DNA of 39,877 nt from Pontibacter harenae (GCF_020907245.1 NZ_JAJJWH010000042.1:1-39877), one strand, 5' to 3'. Counted from the first letter of the stretch, positions 17,187 to 26,008 are shown. Notes: generated by a model from the letters alone, not told the origin. Translations and numbers: made by a program.

Positions 17187-18248
17187 TTATTTAAGGGCCT
17201 GTGCATTACTTGTATTAGTTGTGTTTTCGGCCGCTCTTATTCTTTGGATCAGTTCGTATACTTCTGGCTCGCTTTTGTAGCCTTCGTACATTGGCTCTAC
17301 CAGTTTAGAAAACTCTTCTTTATCAGGGGTTATGATTTCTACACCTGCTTTTTTAACAGCTGCCAGCGCTTCCTCTTCAGCCGCCTTCCAAAGCTTGCGC
17401 TGTACCACCACCGACTCTTCTACAGCTTCCTGCAGCCACTTTTTTTCCTGAGGGTTTAGCTGTTCCCATACTTCGGAGCTAACCAGCAGTACATCGGGCA
17501 CCATGGTATGGTCGTTAAGGGTGTAGTACTTTGCTACTTCGTAGTGGCGGGACAGGTAAAAGCTTGGAGCATTGTTTTCGGCGCCGTCTACTACGCCCTG
17601 TTGAAGGGCTGTATAAAGCTCTCCCCATGATACGGGTGTGGCTGAGCCTCCAAAGCTTTGCACCATGTCAATGGCCGTTTTACTATCCTGTACCCTTATT
17701 TTCATGCCTCTTAAGTTTTTCGGCTCCGTAATGGGCTTCTTAACAGAGTAGAAGCTGCGGCTGCCTGCATCGTAGAAAGCAAGGCCATGCAACCAGTATT
17801 TTTCTCCTTCCTGTAGCAGGTCCTGGCCTACAGCACCATCTAAAACCTGGTAATAATGCTCTTTGTTCTGAAAGATGTAGGGCAGGCTTAGCACCTTAAA
17901 GTTAGGGGAGAAGCCTTCCATCACAGCCGCAGACACTTTTGTCATGCCCACGCTACCAATTTGTAAAAGTTCCAAGCATTCCCGCTCCGTTCCTAGCTGG
18001 GCATTCGGATAAATTTCAATGGTAAGTTTACCTTCTGATTTTTCTTTTACACGATCAGCCATAAAAACCATAGCCTCGTGTACAGGATGCGACATATCCA
18101 GCGTATGGGCCAGCTTGATTTCTTTTGTTTGTTTTATTTTATGGCAGGAAGAAGCAAGTAATAGAAGCGCTAACACGCAAAGCGACTTCAGCACATGCTG
18201 TACAGGCTTTCTTGAACTTACTTGTTTTTTGATGTAGGTAAAAAGCAT
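17187..18248 (-). CDS. dctP: TRAP transporter substrate-binding lipoprotein, DctP subunit
   Basis: A 353-residue DctP-family solute receptor. Family motifs include LAHTLDMSHPVHEAMVFMAD, TIEIYPNAQLGTERECLELL, NLRGMKIRVQDSKT (the Arg that clamps the ligand carboxylate) and ALQQGVVDGAENNAPSFY. The pattern fits members that bind sugar acids, and context suggests galacturonate or unsaturated uronate. The N-terminus is a lipoprotein signal with lipobox ASSC and Cys at 35, so it is membrane-anchored rather than freely soluble as in Proteobacteria. HKIKQTKE after the Cys has no acidic surface-export signal, suggesting a periplasmic location. It starts the dctPQM unit, 74 bp below a strong hairpin. 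Confidence 0.92.
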   Translation of the reverse strand: MLFTYIKKQVSSRKPVQHVLKSLCVLALLLLASSCHKIKQTKEIKLAHTLDMSHPVHEAMVFMADRVKEKSEGKLTIEIYPNAQLGTERECLELLQIGSVGMTKVSAAVMEGFSPNFKVLSLPYIFQNKEHYYQVLDGAVGQDLLQEGEKYWLHGLAFYDAGSRSFYSVKKPITEPKNLRGMKIRVQDSKTAIDMVQSFGGSATPVSWGELYTALQQGVVDGAENNAPSFYLSRHYEVAKYYTLNDHTMVPDVLLVSSEVWEQLNPQEKKWLQEAVEESVVVQRKLWKAAEEEALAAVKKAGVEIITPDKEEFSKLVEPMYEGYKSEPEVYELIQRIRAAENTTNTSNAQALK

Positions 18249-18321
18249 AACGGTATCTTCTGCATGATGTGTTCAATGACAGGAGTAGGTGCGTAATTAC
18301 CTACTATTGTTCTCAAAATTT

Positions 18322-18364
18322 TAGAACAAGCAGAGGCTATGTTGATAGGCCTCTGCTTGTTCTA
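18322..18364 (-). terminator. Hairpin terminator after eda
   Basis: TAGAACAAGCAGAGG and CCTCTGCTTGTTCTA pair, one G is bulged, and CTAT/ATAG closes on a GTTG loop, giving a 19-bp stem. It lies between eda and dctP, so it ends or attenuates the catabolic transcript before the transporter genes. The T tract on the minus strand is modest. Confidence 0.8.
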
Positions 18365-18396
18365 TTTACTTAAAGGTCTTTTATACTGGCTTAAGC

Positions 18397-19056
18397 TTAT
18401 CTGCTTGCCTTTACCAGTTCGATAGCCTTGATTGTTTGCTCGTGCAGTTTGTCGTATTGCTGCTGTGCCAGAACTTCTTTGCTGATGAGCTTGCTGCCCA
18501 TGCCCACTGCACAAACGCCCGATTTAAACCAGGTGCTGATGTTGTCTTTATCCAGTTCCACGCCGCCTGTAGGTATAAACAGTTGCCCCGCAAAGAGCTC
18601 CTTAATAGAGGACATAAATGCAGGACCTAAAATGTTGGCAGGGAAAAGCTTAATCAAAGCAGCCTTAGACTTTTGAGCTGTATGAATTTCGGTAGGCGTA
18701 AAGCACCCAGGAATCCAAAGCATATCTGCCTCGTTCGCTATGTTGCCTACTTCAGTGTCTACAACTGGACTCACAATGTAATCGGCCCCAGCTTTTATAA
18801 AAGCATTTGCCTCTTCCACTGTTTTTATGGTGCCGATGCCCAGGTGCAGGTCCGTGTATTCTTTACCTAACTCAGATTTTAGATAAGTGAAGTTCTCCAG
18901 GGCAGCTGCGCCACGGTTTGTATATTCCAGTGTGCGTATGCCAGCTTTGTAAAGGGTTTTAATGATTTCCAGAGATACTTCTGCATCTTCGTAAAAGAAC
19001 AAGGGCAGCAGACCTTGGTCTAGTATAGCCTGTAAGGCGGTTTCTTTATTTTGCAT
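18397..19056 (-). CDS. eda: KDPG aldolase
   Basis: 2-Keto-3-deoxy-6-phosphogluconate aldolase (class I): splits KDPG into pyruvate and glyceraldehyde-3-phosphate, the last step of this uronate pathway. At 219 residues it has the family length. Catalytic positions are visible: Glu44 and Arg48 in LEYTNRGA, and the Schiff-base Lys136 in LIKLFPAN. IPTGGVELDN-like sequence (IPTGGVELDKDN) forms the phosphate site. Its start overlaps the end of kdgK by 11 bp, indicating translational coupling, and a strong hairpin follows. Such aldolases often also act on 4-hydroxy-2-oxoglutarate, but the context points to KDPG. Confidence 0.94.
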   Translation of the reverse strand: MQNKETALQAILDQGLLPLFFYEDAEVSLEIIKTLYKAGIRTLEYTNRGAAALENFTYLKSELGKEYTDLHLGIGTIKTVEEANAFIKAGADYIVSPVVDTEVGNIANEADMLWIPGCFTPTEIHTAQKSKAALIKLFPANILGPAFMSSIKELFAGQLFIPTGGVELDKDNISTWFKSGVCAVGMGSKLISKEVLAQQQYDKLHEQTIKAIELVKASR

Positions 19057-20065
19057 AGGTGCTTATGGTTTCTTTAACTTCAGCTACTGTGGTAGAGGTA
19101 GCATCGCTTGGTATAAATAATTTTTTAAAAGCGGCTGCAGTGGCAAATTCAAGCGTTTCTGTAGCAGAAAGTTTGTTGTAGAAGCCGTAGATCAGGCCAG
19201 CCATAAAGCAGTCGCCGCTGCCCACCTTGTCAAGTATCTTCTCGGCTACATACTCCTGCGATACCGTCAGTTCATTGTCTGTATAAAGCGAAGTATAATA
19301 GCGAATGCCTTCCTTATAATCGAAGCGGAAGGTGTTGGCCACGATCTGGCAGTTCGGGAAAGTACTTTTGATTTCTTCAGAGGTTAGCTGCGCGTGCTGC
19401 AACAGGCTTTCCTTGTCTCTCTCGGCAATCAATTCTTCATCTAAAGTAATTCCCAACATCATATTGGCTGCCCAGATATTGCCCATGATCAGGTTGCAAT
19501 GCTGCGCCAAGGCAGGCATTATCTCCACAGGGCTTTTGCCATACTTCCATAGTTTGGCTCTATAGTTCAGATCCAGCGAAACAAAGATGTTTTTCTCTTT
19601 GGCGGCCTTCAGTGCTTCTGCACAAACATCGGCTACCGCCTGGTTTATGGCAGGGCAAATGGCACTGAAATGAAACCAGCTAACATCTTCAAAAGCCTTG
19701 TCCCAATCTATCGTTCCAGACTTTAGGTCAGCGTAAGAAGATCCCGCTCTGTCGTAAATAACACCTGTGTTCTTCAGGTCTTTTCCCTTCGGCAGGTAGT
19801 ACAGCCCAAGGCGGTCTCCCTGGTAAACAATAGCGTCGGTTTCTACTTTCTTGCTTTTCAGGTAGCCCACCAACTGCTCCGAAATAAAGTTATCAGGCAG
19901 CGCTGTAAGGTAGGCAGATGGCACTTCCCATAGCGCCAATGCCGTTGCTACGTTAGCCTCGGCACCGCCCACATAAAAAGGAAGGTTATTTTCTTGTAGC
20001 CATTGCCCGCCTTCATCAGGACAGATTCTTAATAAGAGCTCACCAAAAGAGAGTACTTTACCCAT
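19046..20065 (-). CDS. kdgK: 2-keto-3-deoxygluconate kinase
   Basis: A PfkB-family sugar kinase of 339 residues that phosphorylates KDG to KDPG with ATP. The N-terminal sugar-binding signature is YVGGAEANVATALALW. The C-terminal PfkB motif is KVGSGDCFMAGLIYG (280-294), with the catalytic Asp at 285 in GSGD. The start (MGKVLSFGELLLRICPDEGGQWLQ) is typical of KDG kinases in Bacteroidota. It lies 5 bp after uxaC and overlaps eda, so uxaC-kdgK-eda is one tightly coupled unit. It joins the KduID route and the UxaCB route, both of which end at KDG. Confidence 0.92.
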   Translation of the reverse strand: MGKVLSFGELLLRICPDEGGQWLQENNLPFYVGGAEANVATALALWEVPSAYLTALPDNFISEQLVGYLKSKKVETDAIVYQGDRLGLYYLPKGKDLKNTGVIYDRAGSSYADLKSGTIDWDKAFEDVSWFHFSAICPAINQAVADVCAEALKAAKEKNIFVSLDLNYRAKLWKYGKSPVEIMPALAQHCNLIMGNIWAANMMLGITLDEELIAERDKESLLQHAQLTSEEIKSTFPNCQIVANTFRFDYKEGIRYYTSLYTDNELTVSQEYVAEKILDKVGSGDCFMAGLIYGFYNKLSATETLEFATAAAFKKLFIPSDATSTTVAEVKETISTYAK

Positions 20066-20070
20066 GCTGT

Positions 20071-21471
20071 TTAGAAGTTGAAGTAATTCTTTGCGTTATA
20101 GTAGCAGATGTTTTCGACCATTTGGCCCAGCCATTCCATTTCGCTGGCTGGCAGTTCGCCATTCTCTACATCATTGCCTATCAAGTTACACAGTATTCTT
20201 CTGAAATACTCGTGCCTTGGGTAAGAAAGAAAGCTTCTGGAGTCAGTTAACATACCCACAAAGCGGCTCAGTAAGCCCATATTTGAGAGCGCGTTCATCT
20301 GTTTTTCCATCCCATCCTTCTGATCGAGGAACCACCAGGCAGAGCCGTACTGGATCTTACCAGGCGTAGAACCATCGTTAAAGTTGCCGATCATGGTAGC
20401 ATAAAGCTCGTTCTGGCTAGGGTTCAGGTTGTAAAGTATTGTTTTGGCCAACTGGTTCGAGTTGTCCATTCTATCCATAAACTTCGAGAGCGGCCGTGCC
20501 ACATCAAAGTCACCGATGGAGTCGAAGCCTGTGTCTGGGCCTAACTCGCGCATCATACGCTTGTTATTGTTGCGCAGCGCGCCAAGGTGAAACTGCTGCG
20601 TCCAGTTTTTGGAGTGGTCGAGCAGCGCCAGTTCCACCAGCATAGCAGACTTGAATTTCAAAATTTCCTCCTGGCTTAGCGACTGCTTTTGCAATGCCTT
20701 CGCAAAAATGCTTTTTATTTCTTCGTCTGTATAATCTTCGGCGTACATGGTTTCCAAACCGTGGTCGGAGAGGCGGCAACCTTGGGCATGAAAGAAATCA
20801 TGGCGCTGCTTCAGGGCATCCAGCAGTTCCTGAAAGTTTCCTATTGATACACCTGATGCAGCTTCAAGTTTCTGCAAGTAAGGCAGGAATACAGCCGCGT
20901 CCTCAATCGCTAAAACCTTATCGGCACGGAAAGTTGGCAGTACTTGTATGCCAAAGTCATCTGCTTTTATTTTCTGATGATGTTCGAGTGTATCAATCGG
21001 ATCATCAGTGGTGCAGATAACCTTCACGTTCATTTTCTTTAGAATGCCCCGTACGCTGAAACCATCCTGTTGTAGCATCTCGGTGCAGGCATCGTATATC
21101 TCCCGCGCCGTTTCTGGCTTCAGAACTTTTTCAATGCCAAAAGGCCTTTTAAGCTCCATGTGCGTCCAGTGGTAAAGCGGGTTGCGCATGGTATATGGCA
21201 CAGTTTCGGCCCACTTCTCAAACTTTGCATAGTCATCGGCATCACCAGTGCAATACTTTTCAGGTATGCCGTTTGTGCGCATGGCACGCCACTTATAGTG
21301 GTCGCCTTCCAGCCAGATTTGTGTCAGGTTGGCAAACTTGCGGTCGTTGGCTATATCTTCTGGCGACAGGTGGCAGTGATAGTCGATGATGGGCATGTTT
21401 TTCGCATGCTCATGGTACAGTTGCTGCGCTGTCTTGGTCTGTAGTAGAAAATTATCGTCTAAAAATGACAT
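20071..21471 (-). CDS. uxaC: Uronate isomerase
   Basis: Isomerises galacturonate to tagaturonate (and glucuronate to fructuronate) as the first step for saturated monouronates. At 466 residues it matches the UxaC family, an amidohydrolase-fold metal enzyme. The N-terminal metal site is His32-Cys-His34 in IIDYHCHLSPEDIA. Family motifs WLEGDHYKWRAMRTNGI and RNPLYHWTHMELKRPFGI follow. The C-terminal part has LGPDTGFDSIGDF and YPRHEYFRRILCNLIG. It is 92 bp downstream of uxaB and 5 bp upstream of kdgK. Confidence 0.96.
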   Translation of the reverse strand: MSFLDDNFLLQTKTAQQLYHEHAKNMPIIDYHCHLSPEDIANDRKFANLTQIWLEGDHYKWRAMRTNGIPEKYCTGDADDYAKFEKWAETVPYTMRNPLYHWTHMELKRPFGIEKVLKPETAREIYDACTEMLQQDGFSVRGILKKMNVKVICTTDDPIDTLEHHQKIKADDFGIQVLPTFRADKVLAIEDAAVFLPYLQKLEAASGVSIGNFQELLDALKQRHDFFHAQGCRLSDHGLETMYAEDYTDEEIKSIFAKALQKQSLSQEEILKFKSAMLVELALLDHSKNWTQQFHLGALRNNNKRMMRELGPDTGFDSIGDFDVARPLSKFMDRMDNSNQLAKTILYNLNPSQNELYATMIGNFNDGSTPGKIQYGSAWWFLDQKDGMEKQMNALSNMGLLSRFVGMLTDSRSFLSYPRHEYFRRILCNLIGNDVENGELPASEMEWLGQMVENICYYNAKNYFNF

Positions 21472-21563
21472 GGTTTTATACTTATCTTTTTTACTGCCAA
21501 TAATTTGGGCAGTGCTTTAGTCCGTTGATTTTATTCTGTTGTCTCCCATCCAAATGGGGACTT

Positions 21564-22988
21564 TTAAGCTACTTCTTCCTTCGTGGCTTTCTGTAGCTGC
21601 TGCAGTTCTTCTGTTACCTTTTCGGCAAAGCCTGCTATACTTGTCAGGTCTGTGCCCCAGAAATCGGTATTGGAAAGTACCGTGTTTACTACCGTTGCGG
21701 CATCGCCCTTGGCCCAGGCTTCTTTAAAGAAATTAAGTACTTCTGGCGTATCGTTCAAAGGAATTGCTTCACCGTTCCACTCGCCTTTGTAAAACAAAAT
21801 TAAAGCAGCCAATGAGTGTAGCAGTCTGGTAGGTAACTCGCCTTTTCTGCTATGGTATTCCAACACAGACGGCAGTACGCGCACTTTATATTTCGATACT
21901 GAGTTTAAGGCAATAGAAATAAGTTCGTGGCGAATGAACGGGTTTTGGAAACGCTCTATCACCGCATTGGCAAACTGCTCAAGTTCCTCAGCTGACAAAT
22001 CCAGCGTAGGTATAATCTCCTCAAAAACAGCTTCTTTGATAAATGTGCCACTTTTTTTGTCTTCTACCGCTTCGCGAACGGTACGCAGGCCCTGCAGGTA
22101 AGCTACGGGAACAAGCGCCGTGTGTGCTCCGTTCAGGATGCGTACTTTGCGGGTGCGGTAAGGCGTCAGGTCAGAAACAAACTTCACTTCCAAACCAGCT
22201 TTTTCGGTATGGAAGGCCGCTTTAACAGCTTCTGGAGCTTCAATCACCCAAAGGTGAAAAGGCTCTGCTTTCACCACAAGGTTGTCCTCAAAGCCAAGTT
22301 CCTGCTGTATTTCTTTAATGGTATCTCTAGGGAAGCCAGGCACAATACGATCTACAAGCGTATTGCAGAAGGAGTTGTTTTCTTCTACCCAGGTGGTAAA
22401 TTCCTGTGGCAGGCTCCAGTGTGCTGCAAATCGCAATACTGTGTTTTTCAGTGCCTCACCGTTCTTCTCTATCAGTTCGCACGGTATCATAGCTAGGCCT
22501 TTGTCGGCTGCCCCGCTAAAATGCTGGAAGCGGTTGTAAAGTAAGGCAGTCAGTTTGCCAGGGAAGCTGTTCGGCAGCGTGTCCATGTTATGGTCTGCTT
22601 CGTCGAAAGCAATACCTGCCTCTGTTGTGTTCGAGATGATAAACTCCAGGTCAGGGTTTTCGCCTAACGCCAAATACGCCTGGTAATCATCATAAGGGTT
22701 ATGAGCGCCAGTAACGCAGGTAATTAAGCGTTTTTCTTGTGTAGGCTTGCCACCTTGTATACCATCAAGCAGCACATGGTACAGACCATCCTGCTGCTTC
22801 AGCAAATGTACGATACCTTGTTTTAGCGGCTGAACAATTTCTACAGCTCCGTTAAAGTCTGTCTTCTCGTTTAGGATGTCTATAATCCAGTCTACAAATC
22901 CTCTTAGGAAGTTACCCTCCCCGAATTGCAACACTTTTACAGGACGCTGCTCAGATACGCTAGCGGTATTTCTGTTTAATGGCTTCAT
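21564..22988 (-). CDS. uxaB: Tagaturonate reductase (altronate oxidoreductase)
   Basis: Reduces tagaturonate to altronate with NADH. At 474 residues it belongs to the long-chain mannitol dehydrogenase family. The N-terminal Rossmann segment is VLQFGEGNFLRGFVDWIID (about 19-37), and the C-terminal domain contains the catalytic segment KVRILNGAHTALVPVAYL. The FLRGFVDW form separates UxaB from fructuronate reductase UxuB, and the neighbouring uxaC agrees. The product altronate needs the dehydratase UxaA, which is not in this window. It lies between lacI and uxaC on the same strand. Confidence 0.92.
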   Translation of the reverse strand: MKPLNRNTASVSEQRPVKVLQFGEGNFLRGFVDWIIDILNEKTDFNGAVEIVQPLKQGIVHLLKQQDGLYHVLLDGIQGGKPTQEKRLITCVTGAHNPYDDYQAYLALGENPDLEFIISNTTEAGIAFDEADHNMDTLPNSFPGKLTALLYNRFQHFSGAADKGLAMIPCELIEKNGEALKNTVLRFAAHWSLPQEFTTWVEENNSFCNTLVDRIVPGFPRDTIKEIQQELGFEDNLVVKAEPFHLWVIEAPEAVKAAFHTEKAGLEVKFVSDLTPYRTRKVRILNGAHTALVPVAYLQGLRTVREAVEDKKSGTFIKEAVFEEIIPTLDLSAEELEQFANAVIERFQNPFIRHELISIALNSVSKYKVRVLPSVLEYHSRKGELPTRLLHSLAALILFYKGEWNGEAIPLNDTPEVLNFFKEAWAKGDAATVVNTVLSNTDFWGTDLTSIAGFAEKVTEELQQLQKATKEEVA

Positions 22989-23065
22989 AACTACAATGAT
23001 TACCTGTTGTGATATATAACAATGTCTTCTATACTTTTTGACTGGGAAACAGCTTGCTAATCCTC

Positions 23066-24097
23066 CTATTCCTCCTTGCGTAGCGTGGACTTTCGAATAA
23101 TTAGCTGGGGCTTCAGCACTATTTTTTGAGGCTGCTTCATTCTGTCTTCAGATTTTAGCTGGTCAAAAAATAGTTCGGCTGTTACAGTTCCCATGGTTAT
23201 GCTGAGCTGATCTATGGTGGTAAGCGGAGGATCAGTAAAGGAGGTGAAAGGCTCGTTACTAAAGCCTGCCAGCGCCACCTGCTGCGGAATTGAAATATTG
23301 TTCTCTTTTAGCACCTGCATGGCACCCATGGCTCCATAGTCACTAGATGAAAAAACGGCGTCTGGCATTTCTTTTAGCTGGAGAAGTTGTTCCATGCTTT
23401 TCCTACCATCTTCCAACTGTAAATTGCTGCTCACTACCAGCTCTTCATCATATGGAATTCCATAATCGCGCAGCGCCTCTGCGTAGCCACGTAAACGTTC
23501 CCTAAAAATGCTTACCTTTTTGGGGCTTGTAAAATGTGCAATTCTTCTGCAGCCTTGCTGTATGAGGTGCTCTACTACTTTGTAAGCTCCTAAATAATCA
23601 TCTATGGCTATCTGGCTTACTTCAATGGCATCTGAAGTGCGGTCAAACAGAATAAGAGGCACCCCTTTTTCCTGAACTTTTTTAAAATGATCGAAATTCT
23701 CCGTGTTTTTGCCAAGCGAGGCTATAATGCCATCTACACGTGCACTTAGCAAGGCATCTACCGTCTGTACTTCCTTTTCGTAATTGTCGTACGATTGGCA
23801 GATGATTACCTTGTAGTTTAGGTTGTTAGCTATTTCTTCAATTCCTCTTACCACAGATGCAAAAAACGATCTGTCGGCAGTGGGTACTATCACGCCTATA
23901 ATATGGCTTTTGCCATTTCGGAGGGCAGCAGCAATATTATTTGGCTGGTAGTTTAAATCTTTAGCAGCTTTAACCACAGCTTTTTTAGTAACCTCGCTTA
24001 TTCTAGGGTTGTCATTTAGGGCACGCGATACTGTAGAAGCCGTGATATTTAGCTTCTCAGCAATGTCGTGAATGGTTACTTTTGTTTTAATAGCCAT
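23066..24097 (-). CDS. LacI-family transcriptional regulator of the pectin locus
   Basis: A 343-residue DNA-binding regulator of the LacI/GalR family. The N-terminal helix-turn-helix is VTIHDIAEKLNITASTVSRA (7-26), followed by the hinge YQPNNIAAALRNGKSHIIGV. A periplasmic-binding-protein-like effector domain follows to the end (IVPTADRSFFASVVRGIEEI, GIIASLGKN, LILFDRTSD, GFSNEPFTSFTDPPLTTIDQ). It lies in the kduID-uxaBC operon. The likely effector is a uronate or KDG-type intermediate. The likely operators are the GTAATCGTTTGC-like sites in the divergent region, with the centred CG typical of LacI family sites. I see no hybrid two-component or anti-sigma regulator in the window. Confidence 0.93.
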   Translation of the reverse strand: MAIKTKVTIHDIAEKLNITASTVSRALNDNPRISEVTKKAVVKAAKDLNYQPNNIAAALRNGKSHIIGVIVPTADRSFFASVVRGIEEIANNLNYKVIICQSYDNYEKEVQTVDALLSARVDGIIASLGKNTENFDHFKKVQEKGVPLILFDRTSDAIEVSQIAIDDYLGAYKVVEHLIQQGCRRIAHFTSPKKVSIFRERLRGYAEALRDYGIPYDEELVVSSNLQLEDGRKSMEQLLQLKEMPDAVFSSSDYGAMGAMQVLKENNISIPQQVALAGFSNEPFTSFTDPPLTTIDQLSITMGTVTAELFFDQLKSEDRMKQPQKIVLKPQLIIRKSTLRKEE

Positions 24098-24141
24098 GGT
24101 AATTTACATGAAGTGTATTGAACACTCGTGGGGCCTCCTGA

Positions 24142-24930
24142 TCAGTTTTCGTTGCTTGGTTTACCAATAGTGGCCAGAATACCGCCATCTACATAAATAA
24201 TTTGGCCGTTTATAAAGTCGCTGGCTTTGCTTGCCAAAAACACGACGGTACCGCCTAAATCCTCTGGGTCGCCCCAGCGGCCAGCAGGCGTACGGTTGAT
24301 GATAAAATCGTTGAACGGATGACCATCTACACGTATGGGGGCTGTTTGGTCGGTGGCAAAGTAACCAGGACCGATGCCGTTTACCTGCACGTTGTACTTG
24401 GCCCATTCTGTCGCCAGGTTCCTGGTTAGCATTTTTAAACCTCCTTTGGCAGCTGCGTAGGCCGAAACTGTATCACGGCCAAGCTCGCTCATCATCGAGC
24501 AGATGTTAATAATCTTGCCTGATCTTCTCTCCACCATGTGCTTTGCCACATACTTAGACATGATAAATGGCCCCGTCAGGTCTACATCTACCACTTTTCT
24601 AAACTCATCTACCTCCATCACCAGGGCAGGCACACGTTTAATCATACCTGCATTGTTTACAAGTATGGCAATGGGGCCTACCTCCTGCTCAATTCTGTCT
24701 ATATGTTCTTTTGCCTGTTGCTCGTTTGTTACATCAAACAAGTAACCTTTCGCGTCAATGCCTGCCCCTTTATAGTTCTCCAGCGCACGTTCCATTTTTT
24801 CAGGCGTGTTTCCATTCACTACAAGTGTAGCGCCAGCTTTTCCTAAAGCTTTAGCCATAGCCATGCCTAAGCCGTGCGTAGCACCCGTAACCAGTGCTAC
24901 TTTGCCTGCTAAGTCAAATAATTCTCCCAT
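24142..24930 (-). CDS. kduD: 2-dehydro-3-deoxy-D-gluconate 5-dehydrogenase (KduD)
   Basis: A short-chain dehydrogenase of 262 residues, converting 2,5-diketo-3-deoxygluconate to KDG with NAD(P)H. The cofactor motif TGATHGLG is at 15-22 and NNAG at 92-95. The catalytic residues are Ser145, Tyr158 and Lys162 (in SAYAAAKGG). It starts 9 bp after the end of kduI and is surely co-translated with it. Sequence alone could also fit gluconate 5-dehydrogenase; the pairing with kduI decides the call. Confidence 0.93.
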   Translation of the reverse strand: MGELFDLAGKVALVTGATHGLGMAMAKALGKAGATLVVNGNTPEKMERALENYKGAGIDAKGYLFDVTNEQQAKEHIDRIEQEVGPIAILVNNAGMIKRVPALVMEVDEFRKVVDVDLTGPFIMSKYVAKHMVERRSGKIINICSMMSELGRDTVSAYAAAKGGLKMLTRNLATEWAKYNVQVNGIGPGYFATDQTAPIRVDGHPFNDFIINRTPAGRWGDPEDLGGTVVFLASKASDFINGQIIYVDGGILATIGKPSNEN

Positions 24931-24939
24931 ACTTTTAAA

Positions 24940-25779
24940 TTATTTTAGGTCAGAGGGGTCAACTTTGTCCATATCGCTATAGTCCAGGTTTTCGCCAGCC
25001 ATACCCCAAATAAATGAGTAGTTGCAGGTACCAGCTCCGCTATGGATAGACCAAGGTGGAGAAATGATAGCCTGGTTGTTTTTTACGAAGATGTGTCTTG
25101 TTTCCTGTGGCTCACCCATGAAGTGAGAAACGATGTGTTCTTGTGGAAGGTCGAAATAAAGATAAGCCTCCATTCTTCTGTCGTGGGTATGAGCAGGCAT
25201 GGTATTCCAAACGCTTCCCTTCATCAGTTCTGTTACACCCATTTGTAGCTGGCAAGTATCCACTACAGAATTAATCAACACTTTTCTGATCACGCGGTGA
25301 TTTGAGTGCTGTAGCGAACCCAACTCAACTGTCTCTGCTTCACTTAGCGAAACTTTTTTTGTAGGGTAGGACTGGTGTGCAGGTGCTGAGTTAAAGTAGA
25401 ATAATGTCTCTCCTGTTTTGGCAGGATGGAAGATAACTTCTTTTACTCCTTTTCCTACGTATAAAGCCTCCTTATTGGCAAGCTTTAGTGTTTCTCCGTC
25501 TACCGTTATAGTGCTTTCAGATGCTATGTTGATGATGCCAAGTTCTCTTCTGTCTAGAAAGTTTTCTGACTTAAGGATTGGCAGCGTCTCCAACTTCAAA
25601 GGCTTTTTTACGGGGCTTACACCACCTACTATAAGCCTGTCATACATCGTGTACACAGCCTGTATTGTATCTGGTTTAAAAAGGTTCTCTATAAGATAAG
25701 CCTCCCTAAGCTTAGCCGTGTCATATTGTTTGCTGTCGTTGGGATGTATAGCGTGTCTGGTAGTATAGTGTATGCTCAT
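24940..25779 (-). CDS. kduI: 5-dehydro-4-deoxy-D-glucuronate isomerase (KduI)
   Basis: Isomerises 4-deoxy-5-ketouronate, formed from the unsaturated uronate that pectate lyases and GH105 release, to 2,5-diketo-3-deoxygluconate. At 279 residues it is the length of E. coli KduI. The zinc ligands are in place: His197, His199 and Glu204 in PAHTHDRRMEAYLYF, and His246 in PPWSIHSGAG. It is the first gene of the left arm, facing the regulatory region, with a good promoter candidate (25832-25862) and an operator-like site 18 bp upstream of its start. Confidence 0.97.
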   Translation of the reverse strand: MSIHYTTRHAIHPNDSKQYDTAKLREAYLIENLFKPDTIQAVYTMYDRLIVGGVSPVKKPLKLETLPILKSENFLDRRELGIINIASESTITVDGETLKLANKEALYVGKGVKEVIFHPAKTGETLFYFNSAPAHQSYPTKKVSLSEAETVELGSLQHSNHRVIRKVLINSVVDTCQLQMGVTELMKGSVWNTMPAHTHDRRMEAYLYFDLPQEHIVSHFMGEPQETRHIFVKNNQAIISPPWSIHSGAGTCNYSFIWGMAGENLDYSDMDKVDPSDLK

Positions 25780-25797
25780 AGGAATAGACTGTTTTAT

Positions 25798-25809
25798 GTA
25801 ATCGTTTGC
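25798..25809 (-). promoter_or_regulatory. LacI-type operator-like site 1
   Basis: GTAATCGTTTGC on the + strand, an imperfect palindrome about a central CG, as in LacI-family operators. It shares 11 of 12 bases with the reverse complement of site 2. It lies about 23 bp downstream of the kduI -7 box and 18 bp before the kduI start, a position suited to repression. Confidence 0.6.
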
Positions 25810-25831
25810 GCAATTAAATCTTTTTTCAGGT

Positions 25832-25862
25832 GAAATGTACGTATTTAAAATTTTTTGTTCAA
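25832..25862 (-). promoter_or_regulatory. Promoter candidate for kduI
   Basis: On the minus strand TTG (25860-25862), a 20-bp spacer, then TACATTTC (25832-25839). This is one base off the Bacteroidota consensus TTG-N19-21-TAnnTTTG. The predicted leader is about 45 bases and contains operator site 1. Confidence 0.6.
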
Positions 25863-25944
25863 GTAATAATGAGAATAATAGTTTTAGTGAGTAAGTGCTA
25901 ACATAGTAAAAAAAATGCCTTTCGGTGTGTTTTTAGGCGTTTTT

Positions 25945-25970
25945 AGAATATTTTAGTTAAAAAATATTCT
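25945..25970. repeat. Perfect inverted repeat in the divergent region
   Basis: AGAATATTTT (25945-25954) and AAAATATTCT (25961-25970) are exact inverted copies with a 6-bp loop, AGTTAA. It sits 39 bp upstream of operator-like site 2. It may be a second regulator's site or a hairpin; AT-rich sequence makes chance possible. Confidence 0.4.
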
Positions 25971-26008
25971 TTCTATGATTTGCAAAATAGAAGAAAAGTT
26001 TATAAAAT

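Noticed and set aside
21494..21514. Hairpin ACTGCC...GGCAGT between uxaB and uxaC
   Set aside because: The stem is only about 6 bp with a 9-base loop and no T tract on the minus strand, too weak to call a terminator.
22992..23003. Possible further LacI-type operator just upstream of uxaB
   Set aside because: On the minus strand GTAATCATTGTA matches the site 1 sequence at only 8 of 12 bases and loses the TTTGC half.
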